A stretch of DNA of 64,000 nucleotides, taken from the NCBI GenBank assembly GCA_047967505.1, contig CM106539.1. One strand, given 5' to 3'. Source of the stretch: Dipteris shenzhenensis. Its lineage: Eukaryota > Polypodiophyta > Polypodiopsida > Gleicheniales. The notes under the pieces were generated by a model. It was not told where the DNA came from. It ran no database searches and saw only the letters and a list, made by a program, of their open reading frames with translations. This document shows, piece by piece, positions 20,300 through 32,289 of the stretch; the stretch's first letter is position 1, and every line of letters starts with the position of its first letter. The translations under genes were made by a program, and so were the position numbers.

Positions 20300-23200
20300 C
20301 TATCCAATGCCCATCAATACACGACAATACTCAAACCGTTGACTAGGTAGACTCTTCGTCAGCATATCTGCAGGGTTATCATCTGTATGAACCTTGACAA
20401 GCTCTATGCGCTTGTCCTCAAGTACCTCCCTGATGAAATGGTACCTGAGCTCAATGTGTTTGGTCTTTGCATGAAAGACCGGATTCCGTGCTAGCTGAAT
20501 AGCACTCATGGAATCACTATGCAATGTCGGTACACCTGTATGAATCCCCAAATCTCCCACTAGCCGATCAAGCCATATAGCCTCCTTGCAACCCTCTGTG
20601 GCTGCAACATACTCAGCCTCTGTGGTAGACAAAGCAATGCACTTCTGTGCACGAGACATCCACGGCACTGCACCACCTGCAAAGGTGAACACATAACCAG
20701 AAGTGGATCTCCTACTATCCACATGCCCTGCATAGTCTGAATCTGTGTACCCAAGTACACGCATGTCTCCTTTACCAAAGCAAATGCACATCTCCTTGGT
20801 ACCCTTCATGTACCTCATGATGCACTTAACTGCCTCCCAATGCCTCTTTCCTGGATTAGCCATATACCGGCTAACAACTCCCACTGCAAATGCAATGTCT
20901 GGTCTAGTAGCTATCATAGCATACATAAGACTCCCAACTGCTGATGCATAAGGAACCTTGGCCATCATGGCCCTCTCCTCATCTGATTTGGGACTATCTG
21001 TATCACTCAGTTTCACATATGGAGGCAATGGAGTACTCACTGCCTTCCCCCCCTCCATATTGAAACGCTGCAATACTTTTGTAACATACTCTTTTTGTGA
21101 AAGCCAAAGGAGTTTCCTACTCCGATCACGCGTGATGCGCATACCAAGAATATGACCTACAAGTCCCAAATCCTTCATATCAAAGGCCTCATGCAACTTG
21201 GCCTTTAATGCATCTAGCTCATAAGTATTCTTGCTAGCCAATAGCATATCATCCACATATAGTGCCAGGATTATCAGGCTACTATCCTTAGCCCTTTTAG
21301 TGTAGAGGCAGTGATCAATTTCACTCCTTCTAAAACCCTGGGACCGAATGAAAGCATCAAACTTCTGATACCATTCTCTAGGTGCTTGCTTAAGACCATA
21401 GAGACTCTTCTTCAGCTTCCAAACTAAATGCTCTTTGCCCTTTTCTTCAAAGCCTTCCAGGTGCACCATGTAAATTTCCTCATGCAAATCCCCATGCAAG
21501 AAAGCTGTCTTGACATCCATCTGCATAAGCTCCATATCCTCTGATGCCACTAGTCCAAGCATGCATCTAAGTGTGGTCATCTTCACAACCGAAGAGAATA
21601 TCTCATCAAAGTCCACACCCTTCTCTTGCTTGAACCCTTTAGCAACCAAACGGGCCTTGTACCTAGGCACATCATCACCTGTCACCTTCATTTTGTAGAC
21701 CCATTTACATGGCAATGCTTTCTTTCCATGTGGCAAAGAAACCAAGTCCCAAGTCTTATTCTTCATAAGTGAACTCATCTCTGATTGCATAGCATACTCC
21801 CACTTGCGTTGATCCTCACGCATCATAGCCTCTTTGTAGCAAGAAGGCTCCCCGCAATCAGTAAGCATCACATAGTCTACCCCTGGAACAAACCTATCAG
21901 GCGGTCTAGACACTCTAGATGATCTTCTCAATGGCATTTCAGCTTGCTGTCCCACCTGCATATCAGCCACATTTGGCTCATCATTTCCACCAATAGATGA
22001 TCCATCATCTACCCTTGATTGTATACCTATGGGAGTACTTGGTTGTACCATTTCTTGCACATTTGGTGCATGGACAGCTTGCTGTCTATCAACATATGCA
22101 GGTGGATTCACATCCAAGAAAGTGATTCTCCTCATTTCCACATCCCTCATGGGTGCCTTATGCATCTTCTTCTCATTGAAGACCACATCATGGCTGCGTA
22201 TGATCTTCTTTGCTTCTGGATCCCAGAGACGATAGCCCATCTCTCCACTTTCACCATAACCCAGAAAGATGCATTTCCTAGACTTAGGATCTAGCTTCTT
22301 TCGAAGCTCTTTTGGCACATGTGCATATGCCTCACACCCAAATATATGCAAATGAGAGTAAGAGGGCTTCTTGCCACTCCATGCCTCTTCAGGAATACCA
22401 CCATCCAAATTCTTACTAGGTGATCTATTGATCACATGCAGTGCAGTCTGCATTGCCTCAGCCCAAAAACCACCAGAAAGACTTGCATTGGAAAGCATGC
22501 ATTGCAACCTTTCTTGAATGGTACGGTTCATCTTTTCTGCAATTGGATTTTGCTCTGGAGTATGAGGGGATGTGAGCTCCCTCTTAATCCCACGTGTATC
22601 ACAGAAATGCTGAAAGTCATGAGAGAGATACTCTCCACCATTGTCAGTCCGTAGGCATTTAAGCGTTCTACCTGACTGATTCTCAACCAAGGCCAGCCAT
22701 TTCTGAAATACCTGGAATACATCACTCTTCCGAGCTATAGCATAAGCCCACACTTTCCTAGTTGCATCATCAATGAATGTCACATAGTATTCAGCCCCAC
22801 CTAATGACCGTGTAGGCATGGGACCACATACATCTGAATGCACCAAATCAAGCTTTTCAAACTCTTTCTTTCCCCTTCTTTTATGGGTTGATTTAGTCTG
22901 CTTCCCATAGAGACAGTGCTCACAAAATTCAAAATCAGAGAAACTCAAATGCGGTACATAACCCAAACGGCATAAGAGTTTCATTCCATTCTGGCTCATG
23001 TGCCCCAACCTGCAATGCCACAAAGAAGTGCTTGGCTGCTCGGTTATTGCAACAACATGATCAAATACCCCTGATACATGTAAGGGATACAAAGTCCCAC
23101 ACTTGGCACCCCTAGCCAAAAGCATAGAGCCCTTCTGAATTTTCCAACTCTGAAAGCCAAAAGTGGTGTGAAAACCAGCATCATCTAGCTGACCCATTGA

Positions 23201-24036
23201 AATAAGACTCTTGGTCAGCTTAGGCACATGTCTCACATGTTTCAAAATAAATGCAGACCCATTTGCAAAAGAAAACTTTATGTCACCTACTCCCACTATG
23301 TCACATGCATAGTCATTTCCAAGATGCACACAACCTGTCTTTCCACTGTCATAAGTGGAGAACCATTCCCTATGGGGAGTAACATGGAATGAAGCACCAA
23401 AATCCAAAATCCAATCCTGGGAATATGCATCATCTGAAGTGATAAGCAACTCTGTAGATAAACTAGACATGAAGAGAACGTCATTGTCACTATCATGTGT
23501 GACTGCATTGATCTCCTCGATCTTCACTTTTCCTTTGTCCTCCCTTGGACTCTCTTCCTTTTGATTTGCACCCCAATTTGCATTCTTTTTCTTATCCTTT
23601 TGCTCTCTTTTCAGCTTGTAGCAATCCTTTTTCATATGGCCCTTCTTGCCACAGTGGTAACACTCAATGTTTCATGCCTTGGATTTGCTACGAGACTTCC
23701 CTCTTTCTTGGGACTTCCCCCTGAATTGTGATCTACCCCTTTGCACATTTAAGGCTGCATCCTACTTGTTGCCATCCATAGACTTCCGTCTAATCTCCTC
23801 GGCCAACAAGCTACCCACAACATTATCAAATTTCAGTACTCCACCAGGTGCAGAGTTACTGACAGCTGTACGGAAGGTATCCCATGAGGATGGCAATGAA
23901 CATAAGAGAAATATTGCCTTAGTCTCCGCATCAAAATTCATTTTTTGAGCCTGAAGCTAGCTGAAAATAATATTGAATTCATTCAAGTGAGAAGCAATGG
24001 AGACCCCTTCCTTCATCTGCAGCTCAAACAACCTCT
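20300..24036 (-). pseudogene. Ty1/Copia gag-pol, 5'-truncated, long pol ORF
   Basis: The main frame (23635-20300, 1,111 codons) covers the end of the zinc knuckle, protease, GAG-pre-integrase (WHCRLGH...CEHC), integrase (D268, D331, E367; D-D-35-E), RT (YVDD at about residue 793) and RNase H to VLMGIG. The protease motif is DFGAS where DSGAS is expected (residues 78-80). EQNPIAE replaces the usual QQNGVAE. Just upstream a TGA separates this frame from the first zinc-knuckle cysteines (CYHCGKKGHM). More gag (NFMKRLFELQMKEG, SLPSSWDTFRTAVSNS) continues in pieces to about 24036. There the sequence switches abruptly to CACTA DUF4216, so the gag N-terminus, PBS and 5' LTR are missing. The element is non-functional. 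Confidence 0.9.
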
Positions 24037-24270
24037 TCATGAAATTGATTTCAAACAATTTTGTAATTTCATTTTTGATGTAAAATGGTTTAGAACTATT
24101 TACAATGGTCCCCATGTGACAGTGAGGAAAGACAATAGCAGTTTCTTTGCAATAGACTCCACCAAACTTTGGACCAATGAAAAAGATACTTTTGTTCTTC
24201 CCGAGCATTGTGAGTAGGTGCATAGAGTAGGTGCATACTAATGATTTAATTAATCAAAGCTTTCATTTTA
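24037..24270 (+). pseudogene. CACTA DUF4216 fragment
   Basis: The frame reads FIFDVKWFRTIYNGP, SSFFAIDSTKLWTN, DTFVLPEHCE and VHTNDLINQSF. It matches the minus-strand copy at 33.7-33.9 kb almost word for word. DUF4216 lies C-terminal to the transposase core in CACTA TNPD-type proteins. It is the continuation of the fragment at 19757-20065. Confidence 0.75.
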
Positions 24271-24665
24271 TGCCCCAAGTCAGATGCTGCATTACATCCA
24301 CCACAACCACAAGCACCAATGCACCCATGTCCCAAGTCATATGTCACATTCCACCCAAGGCAACTGTAAGCACCACTACAGCCATGCCACGCGTATGCAC
24401 CAGTGCATCCATCATAATATGTCGAACCCTGTATCCCTTTTTTCCAAGATCTTTCATACCTAGAAGTTCCTCCTTTTTCACATCTCTGACCACATGCATG
24501 ATCACATTTCACCACATCTTTTGTGCCTCCATTTGTGCTTCCTACTGCATGCGCAGTCCAATTTTCATCTCTTGTATTTTTGCCTGCACCACAAATGCAC
24601 AATCTATCTACACAAGCAGATACATTCCCATCTCCTTCATTCTCGCCTGCACAAGCACCATGCAC
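24246..24665 (-). CDS. unrecognised Cys/Gly-rich ORF (139 codons)
   Basis: The frame carries 17 cysteines in clusters: ACVDRLCICGAG, CDHACGQRCEKGG, GCTGAYAWHGCSGAYSCLG, GCIGACGCGGC. The part nearest 24.3 kb has an internal repeat of the type (G)C-x-GA-x2-C/W with DLGH spacers (YDLGHGCIGAC / SDLGHK). There is no obvious signal peptide and no known fold that I can name. It overlaps the DUF4216 fragment on the other strand at one end. The opposite frame is also open but Thr/Ser-rich. It could be a real small exon or a repetitive DNA artefact. Confidence 0.25.
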   Translation of the reverse strand: MHGACAGENEGDGNVSACVDRLCICGAGKNTRDENWTAHAVGSTNGGTKDVVKCDHACGQRCEKGGTSRYERSWKKGIQGSTYYDGCTGAYAWHGCSGAYSCLGWNVTYDLGHGCIGACGCGGCNAASDLGHKMKALIN

Positions 24666-24861
24666 ATCACATGGCTTGCGTGATCATGTAGAAGTGCCAA
24701 GACCCATGCGGCCCATATTGCTTCAGTGATGAGACATCCAATTCACGCCTAGTGCAGCTGTGGGCATAGGCACGAAAGTAATAGTCAACATGTGCAATAT
24801 TCTTGTTGCTCCCTTTGAAAGGGACAAGATTTATGCATGTAAGGTGCTGAGGGTTTATGTG

Positions 24862-25729
24862 TCCATTGATGCATTCATAAATTGGATGTGTTCTTTCCCA
24901 AGATGGTAGAGTTGTGGAATACGAGTCTAGAAAACTTAGAAAACATGAAGAGAAATACCCCACTCATGATCGTGAATTGCTTGCTATTGTTCATGCGTTG
25001 AAACATTGGAGACATTTTCTACTTGGTGTGAAGTTTGAAATTCGAATGGATCATCAAAGTTTGAAATAGATTCTTACTCAACCTTTGTTGAATACTAGAG
25101 AGAGGTCATGGATGGATCTTCTTTATGAATATGATTTTGAGATTTAATACATTGAGGGCAAAGAGAATAAGGTGGCTAATGCTTTGAGTAGACGTCCTCT
25201 TGTGAATGCACTAACCATTGTTCATTCTGATTTAATGGAAAACATTAAGGCTGAAATTGAACAGGATTCTTTTTATGTTTCTATCCTTGACAAGCTTGCC
25301 AAGAATCATTCTAAGAGAGTCGAGGGAAGATTTCACTTAGTAAACAGGAATTTGTATTGTAGTGATAGATTTTGTGCGCCTAAACAATCTTCTTTTAAAG
25401 GTAAAATTTTGCATGAATGTCATGATGCACCATTCTCTCGACATGCAGGATATAACAAAACATATAGCAAGGATAGAAAGTCTTTCTTTTGGCCTAATTT
25501 GAAGAATGATGTCTGTTGCTATACTAGGGAATGTTTACATTATCAACGAGTCAAAATTGAACAACATAGAATGCCAGGTCTAATGGAACCCCTAGACATT
25601 CCTCTTCGAAAGTGGGAATCTATTTCAATGGACTTCATCACTAAATTGCCTACTACTAGAGAAGACTTTACAAGTTCCTCAACCAAGGCAGTATTGACTT
25701 GTGTGCAAAGTGGCATCCCCATCCGATAA
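24862..25729 (+). pseudogene. Ty3/Gypsy pol fragment (RNase H to integrase start)
   Basis: It reads VLSQDGRVVEYESRKL, HEEKYPTHDRELLAIVHALK and HWRHFLLGVKFEIRMDHQSL (RNase H). GKENKVANALSRRP follows, then the integrase zinc-binding part (LHECHDAPFSRHAGYNKT...CYTRECLHYQR), and the core begins with WESISMDFITKLPTT. It ends abruptly at 25729, before the remaining catalytic residues. Two in-frame stops (K*ILTQP, FEI*YIEGK) disrupt the RNase H part. No LTRs are present. It is the only Gypsy material I see in this window. Confidence 0.88.
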
Positions 25730-25765
25730 GTACTTGTTTGAAAAATACACCTAGGATCGTGTTTT

Positions 25766-26565
25766 TTGACGGTTGTACATCACACCAAGGCCAAAAACGC
25801 TGATTCTTGCTATGAATGTAATGAAAAAGGTCACTATCACCCTGAGTGTCCTAGATTGAGAAAGAAAGAAGAAAAACAAGTATCCTTGTTAGAAGCTTCT
25901 CCAAGGGATGAGGAAAGAGAGGTAATAATGGCTAAACGGGGGCATGGTAAAGCAAAAGAAGAAGAAGAAAGCAAGGAAGAAGTAGATGAGAAACATCAGG
26001 AAGAGAAACACCGTAGTACAAAAAATAAGGCATCTAGAAGGAGAATTAGCCAATCAAACTTTCCTTTAGGACAAGGCATTGGAAGCTTACTGTGGGCCTA
26101 ATTTATGCATTGGAAGAAGCCACATGCTTGGGTGATGTCGTACATCTGGGCATCATTCGAGCAATAGGTCTAGTCCATGAAGATAACCCAATGATACTAT
26201 GTCCGTTCTAGAATGGAAATCATTTGGAAAGATGGCTAACCTACCTCAGACATGACAGAAAGCGACCATCTCCAGTGTTTTATAGAGATGATGCGAAAAT
26301 GCTTGCTAGAGCTCCACGGTTCTGTCAGCATGTATTTGATATTTTAAGTGCACTAGTTCGCACTATTCATATATGCACCAATACAATGTCCTACATAATG
26401 ATTTGCATGCACAAAACATTATGCTATACTTCTCGAAGTCATCCAAGGAGGTGTATCTGGGCATTTGTGATTGGGAAATGATGACCCCATGTAGCAATAC
26501 ACATTTTATAAAAAACAACACATATCCTTTAAAAAACACGTTCAAGCATGCAATAATTAATTTTC
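25766..26565 (+). pseudogene. protein-kinase-like gene relic preceded by a zinc knuckle
   Basis: An open frame (25766-26101) starts with a CCHC knuckle, CYECNEKGHYHPEC, followed by a Lys/Glu-rich stretch. In the next frame (26050-26360) GLIYALEEATCLGDVVHLGI, IRAIGLVHEDNPMILCPF, a TAG, then ERWLTYLRHDRKRPSPVFYR and FDILSALVRTIH continue. A one-base shift leads to MHQYNVLHNDLHAQNIMLYF and VYLGICDWE (26373-26480). HNDLHAQN is a kinase-type catalytic loop and DWE stands where DFG is expected. The relic is interrupted by at least one stop and two frame changes. The Copia at 26571 inserted just downstream. Whether the knuckle belongs to the same gene is uncertain. Confidence 0.45.
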
Positions 26566-26570
26566 ATTCA

Positions 26571-26880
26571 TGTAAAGAATGAGGGAGAGAGATAGGAGAC
26601 TCAAGTTCAGCTTTCTTCACAACACACAAAAGAGAGAGGACACAAGGTTGGAGGGTGAAGCCTTTCTTCACTTTTGCACACAACAACCATACACAACAAC
26701 CATACAATAGAAGGGGGAAATACCCTATATGTCAAACCTAGAATACGTGGTTCATATGTGAACCCAAACCAAAAACATACGTGGTAGTCTAACTACACCA
26801 CGAGTACAACTAACATAGGCGGTGACATAAATGATAGTCATCCAGGAGATGTATCGGGGGTAGAGCTTGATATCTCAACA
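26571..26880 (-). repeat. 3' LTR of Copia copy 1 (310 bp)
   Basis: Minus-strand ends are TGTTGAGATATC...CTTTACA. It is 13 bp longer than the partner LTR because acaacaaccatac is tandemly duplicated near 26683-26708. Otherwise the LTRs look nearly identical by eye. Confidence 0.95.
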
Positions 26881-29800
26881 CTCCCCCTCAAGCTCAAATC
26901 CATCTCACGTACACCAAGCAAGCTCCTAAATCTGCGAAGCTTCTCGGTACCCAATGCCTTCGTAAAAATATCAGCCACCTGCTCCTCAGTGCTGACATAG
27001 ACAAGATCAATCTCACCAGCTAGAACCTTCTCTCTCACAAAGTGATAATGCACCTCAATGTGCTTCGTTCTAGCATGATAAACTGGGTTATTAGCAAGCA
27101 TGATGCTGCTAATGTTGTCACAATGAATGACAACTGCTGCATGAATTGACTGTCCCATATCTGCAAGTAGCTTTCGTAACCAAGCTACCTCACATGCAGC
27201 CATTGCTGCACCCCTGTACTCAGCCTCTGTGCTCGACAAGGCAACTGTTGGCTGCTTCTTGCTGCTCCAACTGATGGCACCACTCCCAAGGGAAAACATA
27301 AAACCACTAGTAGATCTCCTGTCTGAGACACTACCAGCCCAGTCAGCATCTGTGTATCCATGTACCTGTAATGCACACCCAGCTTCATAAAACAGTCCAT
27401 AATGCAATGTGGACTTCACATACCGCAGTATGCGCCTAGCCGCATCCAAATGTGGCTTCCTCGATGCCTGCATAAACTGACTCACCAGCCCCACAGCATA
27501 GCTCAAATCTGGTCTGGTTATAGTCATGTAAATCAAGCTACCTACTATGCGCCTGTACATAGTAATATCTTCAAGAAGCTCACCTGTCTCTGCATTGAGC
27601 TTCACATTCTGCTCCAATGGAACAGAGATAGGCTTACAGCCTGTCATCCCATATTTGGACAGCATGTCCAAACCGTATTGCCTTTGCAACAGCCATATCC
27701 CACTCGGGGATCTAATAACCTCAATGCCCAAGAAGTAACGCAGCTCTCCCAAATCCTTCATCTCAAATTTCTGGTTCAACAGCAGCTTCACTTCATTAAT
27801 GTCTGCATCACTATCACCTGTAATAATCAAGTCATCAACATAGATGACTATAAGCACAATCCCTCTGTTTGTCCTTTTCACATAAAGTGAAAAATCTGAA
27901 TTGGAAATCTAAAATCCAATAGTGACAAGATATTGACCTATCTTGTCTGACCATGCCCTCGGCGCCTGTTTTAAGCCATACAAGGCTTTGCACAACCTGC
28001 ATACAAAATCGGGATGTGAATTATCCTCATAACCTTCCAGCTGCATCATATAAACCTCTTCCTGCAAATCACCATGCAAGAAGGCATTTTTCACATCCAT
28101 CTGATGCAAAGACCATCCCTTTGCAGCAGCCATAGCAATTACTGCTCTCACGGTTGCCATCCTTGCAACTGGGCTGAAAGTTTCCTCATAGTCAATTCCA
28201 TATGTCTGTGCAAAACCTTTGGCAACCAATCTTGCCTTGTACCTGCTAACAGACCCATCAGCATTGTGCTTTACTTTGTAAACCCACTTGCAGCCAATAG
28301 CCTTCTTATCATGAGGCAAAGGCATCAAATCCCAAGTGTGGTTTGCATCCAAGGCAGCCATCTCTTCATCCATAGCTGCTTCCCAATTTTTATGCCCTGC
28401 TGCATCCTCAAAACATGTGGGCTCTGGCTCCTCTAGAACCTTGACCATATAAGCATAGTGATGTGCTGTATACCCATCATATCTCAGCCTGTCAACTGGA
28501 TACTTAATACGAGTGGACCTCCGTACAACTGGATCAGTTGCAGGAGTCTTTAAATCATGCCTGCTTTTCCTTGCACCAGGTGTAACAACAGAAGGAATCC
28601 CAAGTTCCTCATCAAGGCTCATTTCAGAGCCGCTTGACTCTCCATCAACATGAGAGCTACCAGCAGACACATCAAACACTGGAGCATGGTCTACTTTTTC
28701 TTTTCCCTTATGTGATACCTGCATAACACTATCAGGGCTGCCATGTGACGATTCACTAGATCTCAATCTCCCTGTCCATGCATTAGATCCACTAGTAGAG
28801 GACTCTCTGGGTCCACTCAAGGCTTGAGATTGCTGCTCTGCATTTATTGCAGCATTCCCATTTCCTGCATCTGCATCTCCTACCATAACAGTTGGTGCAT
28901 ACCAGCTGCTCATTTCATCAAAAACAACATCTCTGCTCACTTGCATTTTGCGGGTGAAAGGGTTATAACAGTGATACCCTTTCTGGTGCTGAGCATATCC
29001 AATAAAGATGCATTTTTCTGCCTTTGGATCCAGCTTTGTTCTCTTCTCATCAGGAACATGAACATAAGCTATGCAACCAAATACCTTCAAGTGAGAAATA
29101 TCTGGTTTTTGGCCTGTATACATTTCTTCAGGCGTCATGCCATGGACAGCTGCAGTGGGGGTTTTGTTCATAATATAAACAGCAGTTGCTACTGCTTCAG
29201 CCCAAAAATAATCAGGCATGTTTTTCTCATTTAGGATCACCCGTCCTACTTCTGCAATATGCCTGTTCTTCCTTTCTGCAACCCCATTCTGCTGAGGGGT
29301 AGACCTGCATGAGTACTTCCTTTGAATTCCCTGTTCTTTCAGATATTCACAAAATTCTTCTGAAAAGTACTCTCCCCCTCCATCAGATCTTAGCACTTTA
29401 ATATGCACACCTTTCTCTTTTTCAACCATGGCCTTAAAAGCCTTGAAATGGCTGAACACTTCACTTTTGTGCTTCATAAAATAAATCCACACCTTCCTAG
29501 TGTAGTCATCAATAAACGTCACATAATAATGGCATCCACCAATAGAAGCAGCTTTGGTTGTCCAAACATCTGAATGGATCACTTCCAAAGGTCTTCTGCT
29601 CACCTTAGCATTTTTGGGAAATGCATGTCTGGCCTGCTTACCCATTTGGCATGCTTCACATACCTTTTGCATTCCCTCAACTCTGAATTTAGGCAAACCT
29701 GCAACAATGTTTTTCGTTTGCATAGATTTCAGCCTTTGTATATTTACATGCCCAATGCGCTTGTGCCATATCTCAATATCTGCAATGACACCTCTCCCAT

Positions 29801-31193
29801 GCGCAAACATAGCAGCTTTTACCTCAGGCATATCAACATCCAAGGTGAACATTCTGCCATTTTTATTGCCTTTCGCAACCAAGCGGCACTTATTTTTCAA
29901 GTCCTCAACAAAACATCCATCAGGATTAAATCTAACCTGCAGACCTTGTTCAACCATCTGGCCAACTGAAACCAGGTTCTTAGTGATTTTTGGAACATGA
30001 AGTACATCTGCCAAGTACTTCGTTTTGCCATCCTGCATAGCCAATGGCACTTTACCAACCTGCGTAATTGGGTGCGCAGTATCATCACCTGTTTCAACAT
30101 AACCTGGCTTATCCAAATTTCTAACATCATGAAACCACTCACCATGACTGGTCATGTGGTTAGAGGCACCTGAATCAACATACCAAACATCATTGCAAGC
30201 TGCAGCATCTCCTGACATGGAGTTAACCATATGCTGCATCACAAAAAGGTGCTCATTTCTGTCGTCACCATGCCCACTTGATGATGCATAGTTGCTTTGC
30301 TGCAACTTCCCACTTTTGATGTCATTCTGTTTTTTATAGCATGTATTCTCCTTGTGTCCAGGCTTTCCACAATAATAGCATTCTGTGCTGCTATTTACTT
30401 GCTGGTTCCTTTGCCATGAACCATGGCCTCTTTGGCTCCCCCTGCCTCTAGAACTACCACGTCCTCCTCCATAGGACTGGTTTTCCTGTTGTTGCTGTTG
30501 GTTCTGATTTCCTGCACGGCCACCAAAACGGCCTCTTCCTCTACCCCTGCCTCTACCTGTATTCGAGTAGAAAGCAGTCTCTTGAGAAGTTGAGGTGGCT
30601 GAACCACCATTCCTTTGCTCTTCACTCAGTAAGAGAGCAATAAGTTCCTGAAAATCAGGAAATGTTTCACGGACTCCAATGGATGTCCGAAATTGTGCAT
30701 AATCTTTCCCAAGACCATTCAAGGTCATGGACACTAAGTCCTCATCATCAACAGGTGCTCCAATGGAGGCAAGAGAATCTGCAAGGCCTTTCACCTTCAA
30801 GGAATACTCATTTATATTCAGATTTTTCCTTTGCACATTGTGCAACTCCTGCTTTAGCTGCATCTTTCGTGCTTTGGTATTTGTGCTATACAGCTTCACC
30901 AATGTGTCCCATGCCTCCTTAGGCATCTCTACATCCTGTATATGCACAATCATAGAATCTGAAATGCTAACAGACAGCCAATACAGGCATTTTCTGGCCT
31001 TTTCATGCCATTCTTTAAAGGCCTTCAATTCAGCAGGAGTAGGAGCAGCACCCAAAACTGGTTCTGTAGTTTCACCACTGATGTAATCCCAAACTCCCTT
31101 TCCCATGAGGAAGTTTGTCATCCTGAACTTCCATGCTTGGAATTTGTTCTTGTCAAGCTTCTCACTGACAATGGTAGACAAATTCTCAGACAT
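26838..31193 (-). pseudogene. Copia gag-pol (copy 1), one nonsense codon
   Basis: The frame has the same codon count as the intact polyprotein at 52.6-56.9 kb and the same domain order: UBN2-type Gag ([16 protein letters not shown]), RG-rich linker, CCHC knuckle, DSGAS protease, GAG-pre-integrase, DDE integrase, YVDD reverse transcriptase, RNase H. The start at 31193 is preferred over an upstream in-frame ATG at 31220 because MSENLS is the conserved Gag beginning. A TAG at 27911-27909 follows YLVTIGF in the RT domain, where the sister copy has CAG. That truncates the product about 20 residues before YVDD. The pattern looks like a single recent C-to-T change. Confidence 0.93.
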
Positions 31194-31758
31194 TTTACAA
31201 ATCACGAATTGCAACAGCAACCTGTAAACACAGCAAATGCCTCACAAGGGCAAATAGCAAAACTTCTGCGAAAAGCCTCACAGGGGCAGATCTGCAACAC
31301 TGACGAAAGTGGTATTTCACCACACAGTCACTTCCTAGTGACGATTTTGCATCAACAGGCAACAGGCATGAATCTGCAACTCCCAATATCTTTGCACACA
31401 GGCATACGATGCAATTTCTGTGGCACCTTTCCACCGACTAGCCGCGCGGTGGTCGCACAGCAAAAACAGGGCCTTTTTCTGAGTGCCTGCGAAGAACTTG
31501 CGCCTTCAAAACGGGCCCCGAAATGGCCTCAAATCAAAAAAATAAAGTCACCCAGGGCTTTGCCCTGACCCGCAGCATATACTGCGCTCTCGCCACACCG
31601 CAAAGGGCCTCTCAATCTGAAACAGTGCACTCCTGCACTTCTGGCTGTGATACCTGCAAAGATTTGCTCCCAAACTCGAAATAGGAAAGCAACACTGGTC
31701 CTCTTACCAGGACACCACAAACTTGGCTTGCTTTCTTGAGCTCCTTACCTCGAACAAG

Positions 31759-31770
31759 GCTCTGATACCA
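31759..31770 (-). other. primer-binding site, initiator Met-tRNA
   Basis: The minus strand reads TGGTATCAGAGC directly downstream of the 5' LTR end. It is complementary to the 3' end of plant initiator tRNA-Met. Confidence 0.9.
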
Positions 31771-32067
31771 TGTAAAGAATGAGGGAGAGAGATAGGAGAC
31801 TCAAGTTCAGCTTTCTTCACAACACACAAAAGAGAGAGGACACAAGGTTGGAGGGTGAAGCCTTTCTTCACTTTTGCACACAACAACCATACAATAGAAG
31901 GGGGAAATACCCTATATGTCAAACCTAGAATACGTGGTTCATATGTGAACCCAAACCAAAAACATACGTGGTAGTCTAACTACACCACGAGTACAACTAA
32001 CATAGGCGGTGACATAAATGATAGTCATCCAGGAGATGTATCGGGGGTAGAGCTTGATATCTCAACA
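31771..32067 (-). repeat. 5' LTR of Copia copy 1 (297 bp)
   Basis: Minus-strand TGTTGAGATATCAAGC...TCTTTACA. It adjoins the PBS and carries the promoter for the element. Confidence 0.95.
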
Positions 32068-32289
32068 ATTCAATCATGCTCTTTTAAAACAATTCAAATT
32101 CTATTGAAAGAATATTAAATATTCATTCAAAAGAAAGTGTAAGAATGAGAAAACTCTTCTAATAACTTTTAAAACTTTCAATTCATACACTTTAAAAATC
32201 CTTGTATTCTTTCACATTCTATTCAAAGAATATTACATATTCATTCAAAGAAAGTGTGAGAATACAAACACAATAAAATCATATTTCTC

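Larger units (their letters stand above)
26566..32072 (-). mobile_element. complete Copia element (copy 1), with TSD ATTCA
   Basis: The element spans 26571-32067 and is flanked by ATTCA on both sides (26566-26570, 32068-32072). It is on the minus strand: 5' LTR 31771-32067, PBS 31759-31770, gag-pol 31193-26838, polypurine tract 26881-26893, 3' LTR 26571-26880. The structure is complete, and it is very close in sequence to copy 3 at 51.75 kb. One nonsense codon breaks the polyprotein. Confidence 0.95.

Noticed and set aside
28074-31086. Plus-strand frames opposite Copia copy 1, and equivalent minus-strand frames opposite copy 3
   Set aside because: They are antisense shadows of the gag-pol frame; the same shadow sequences recur in both copies.
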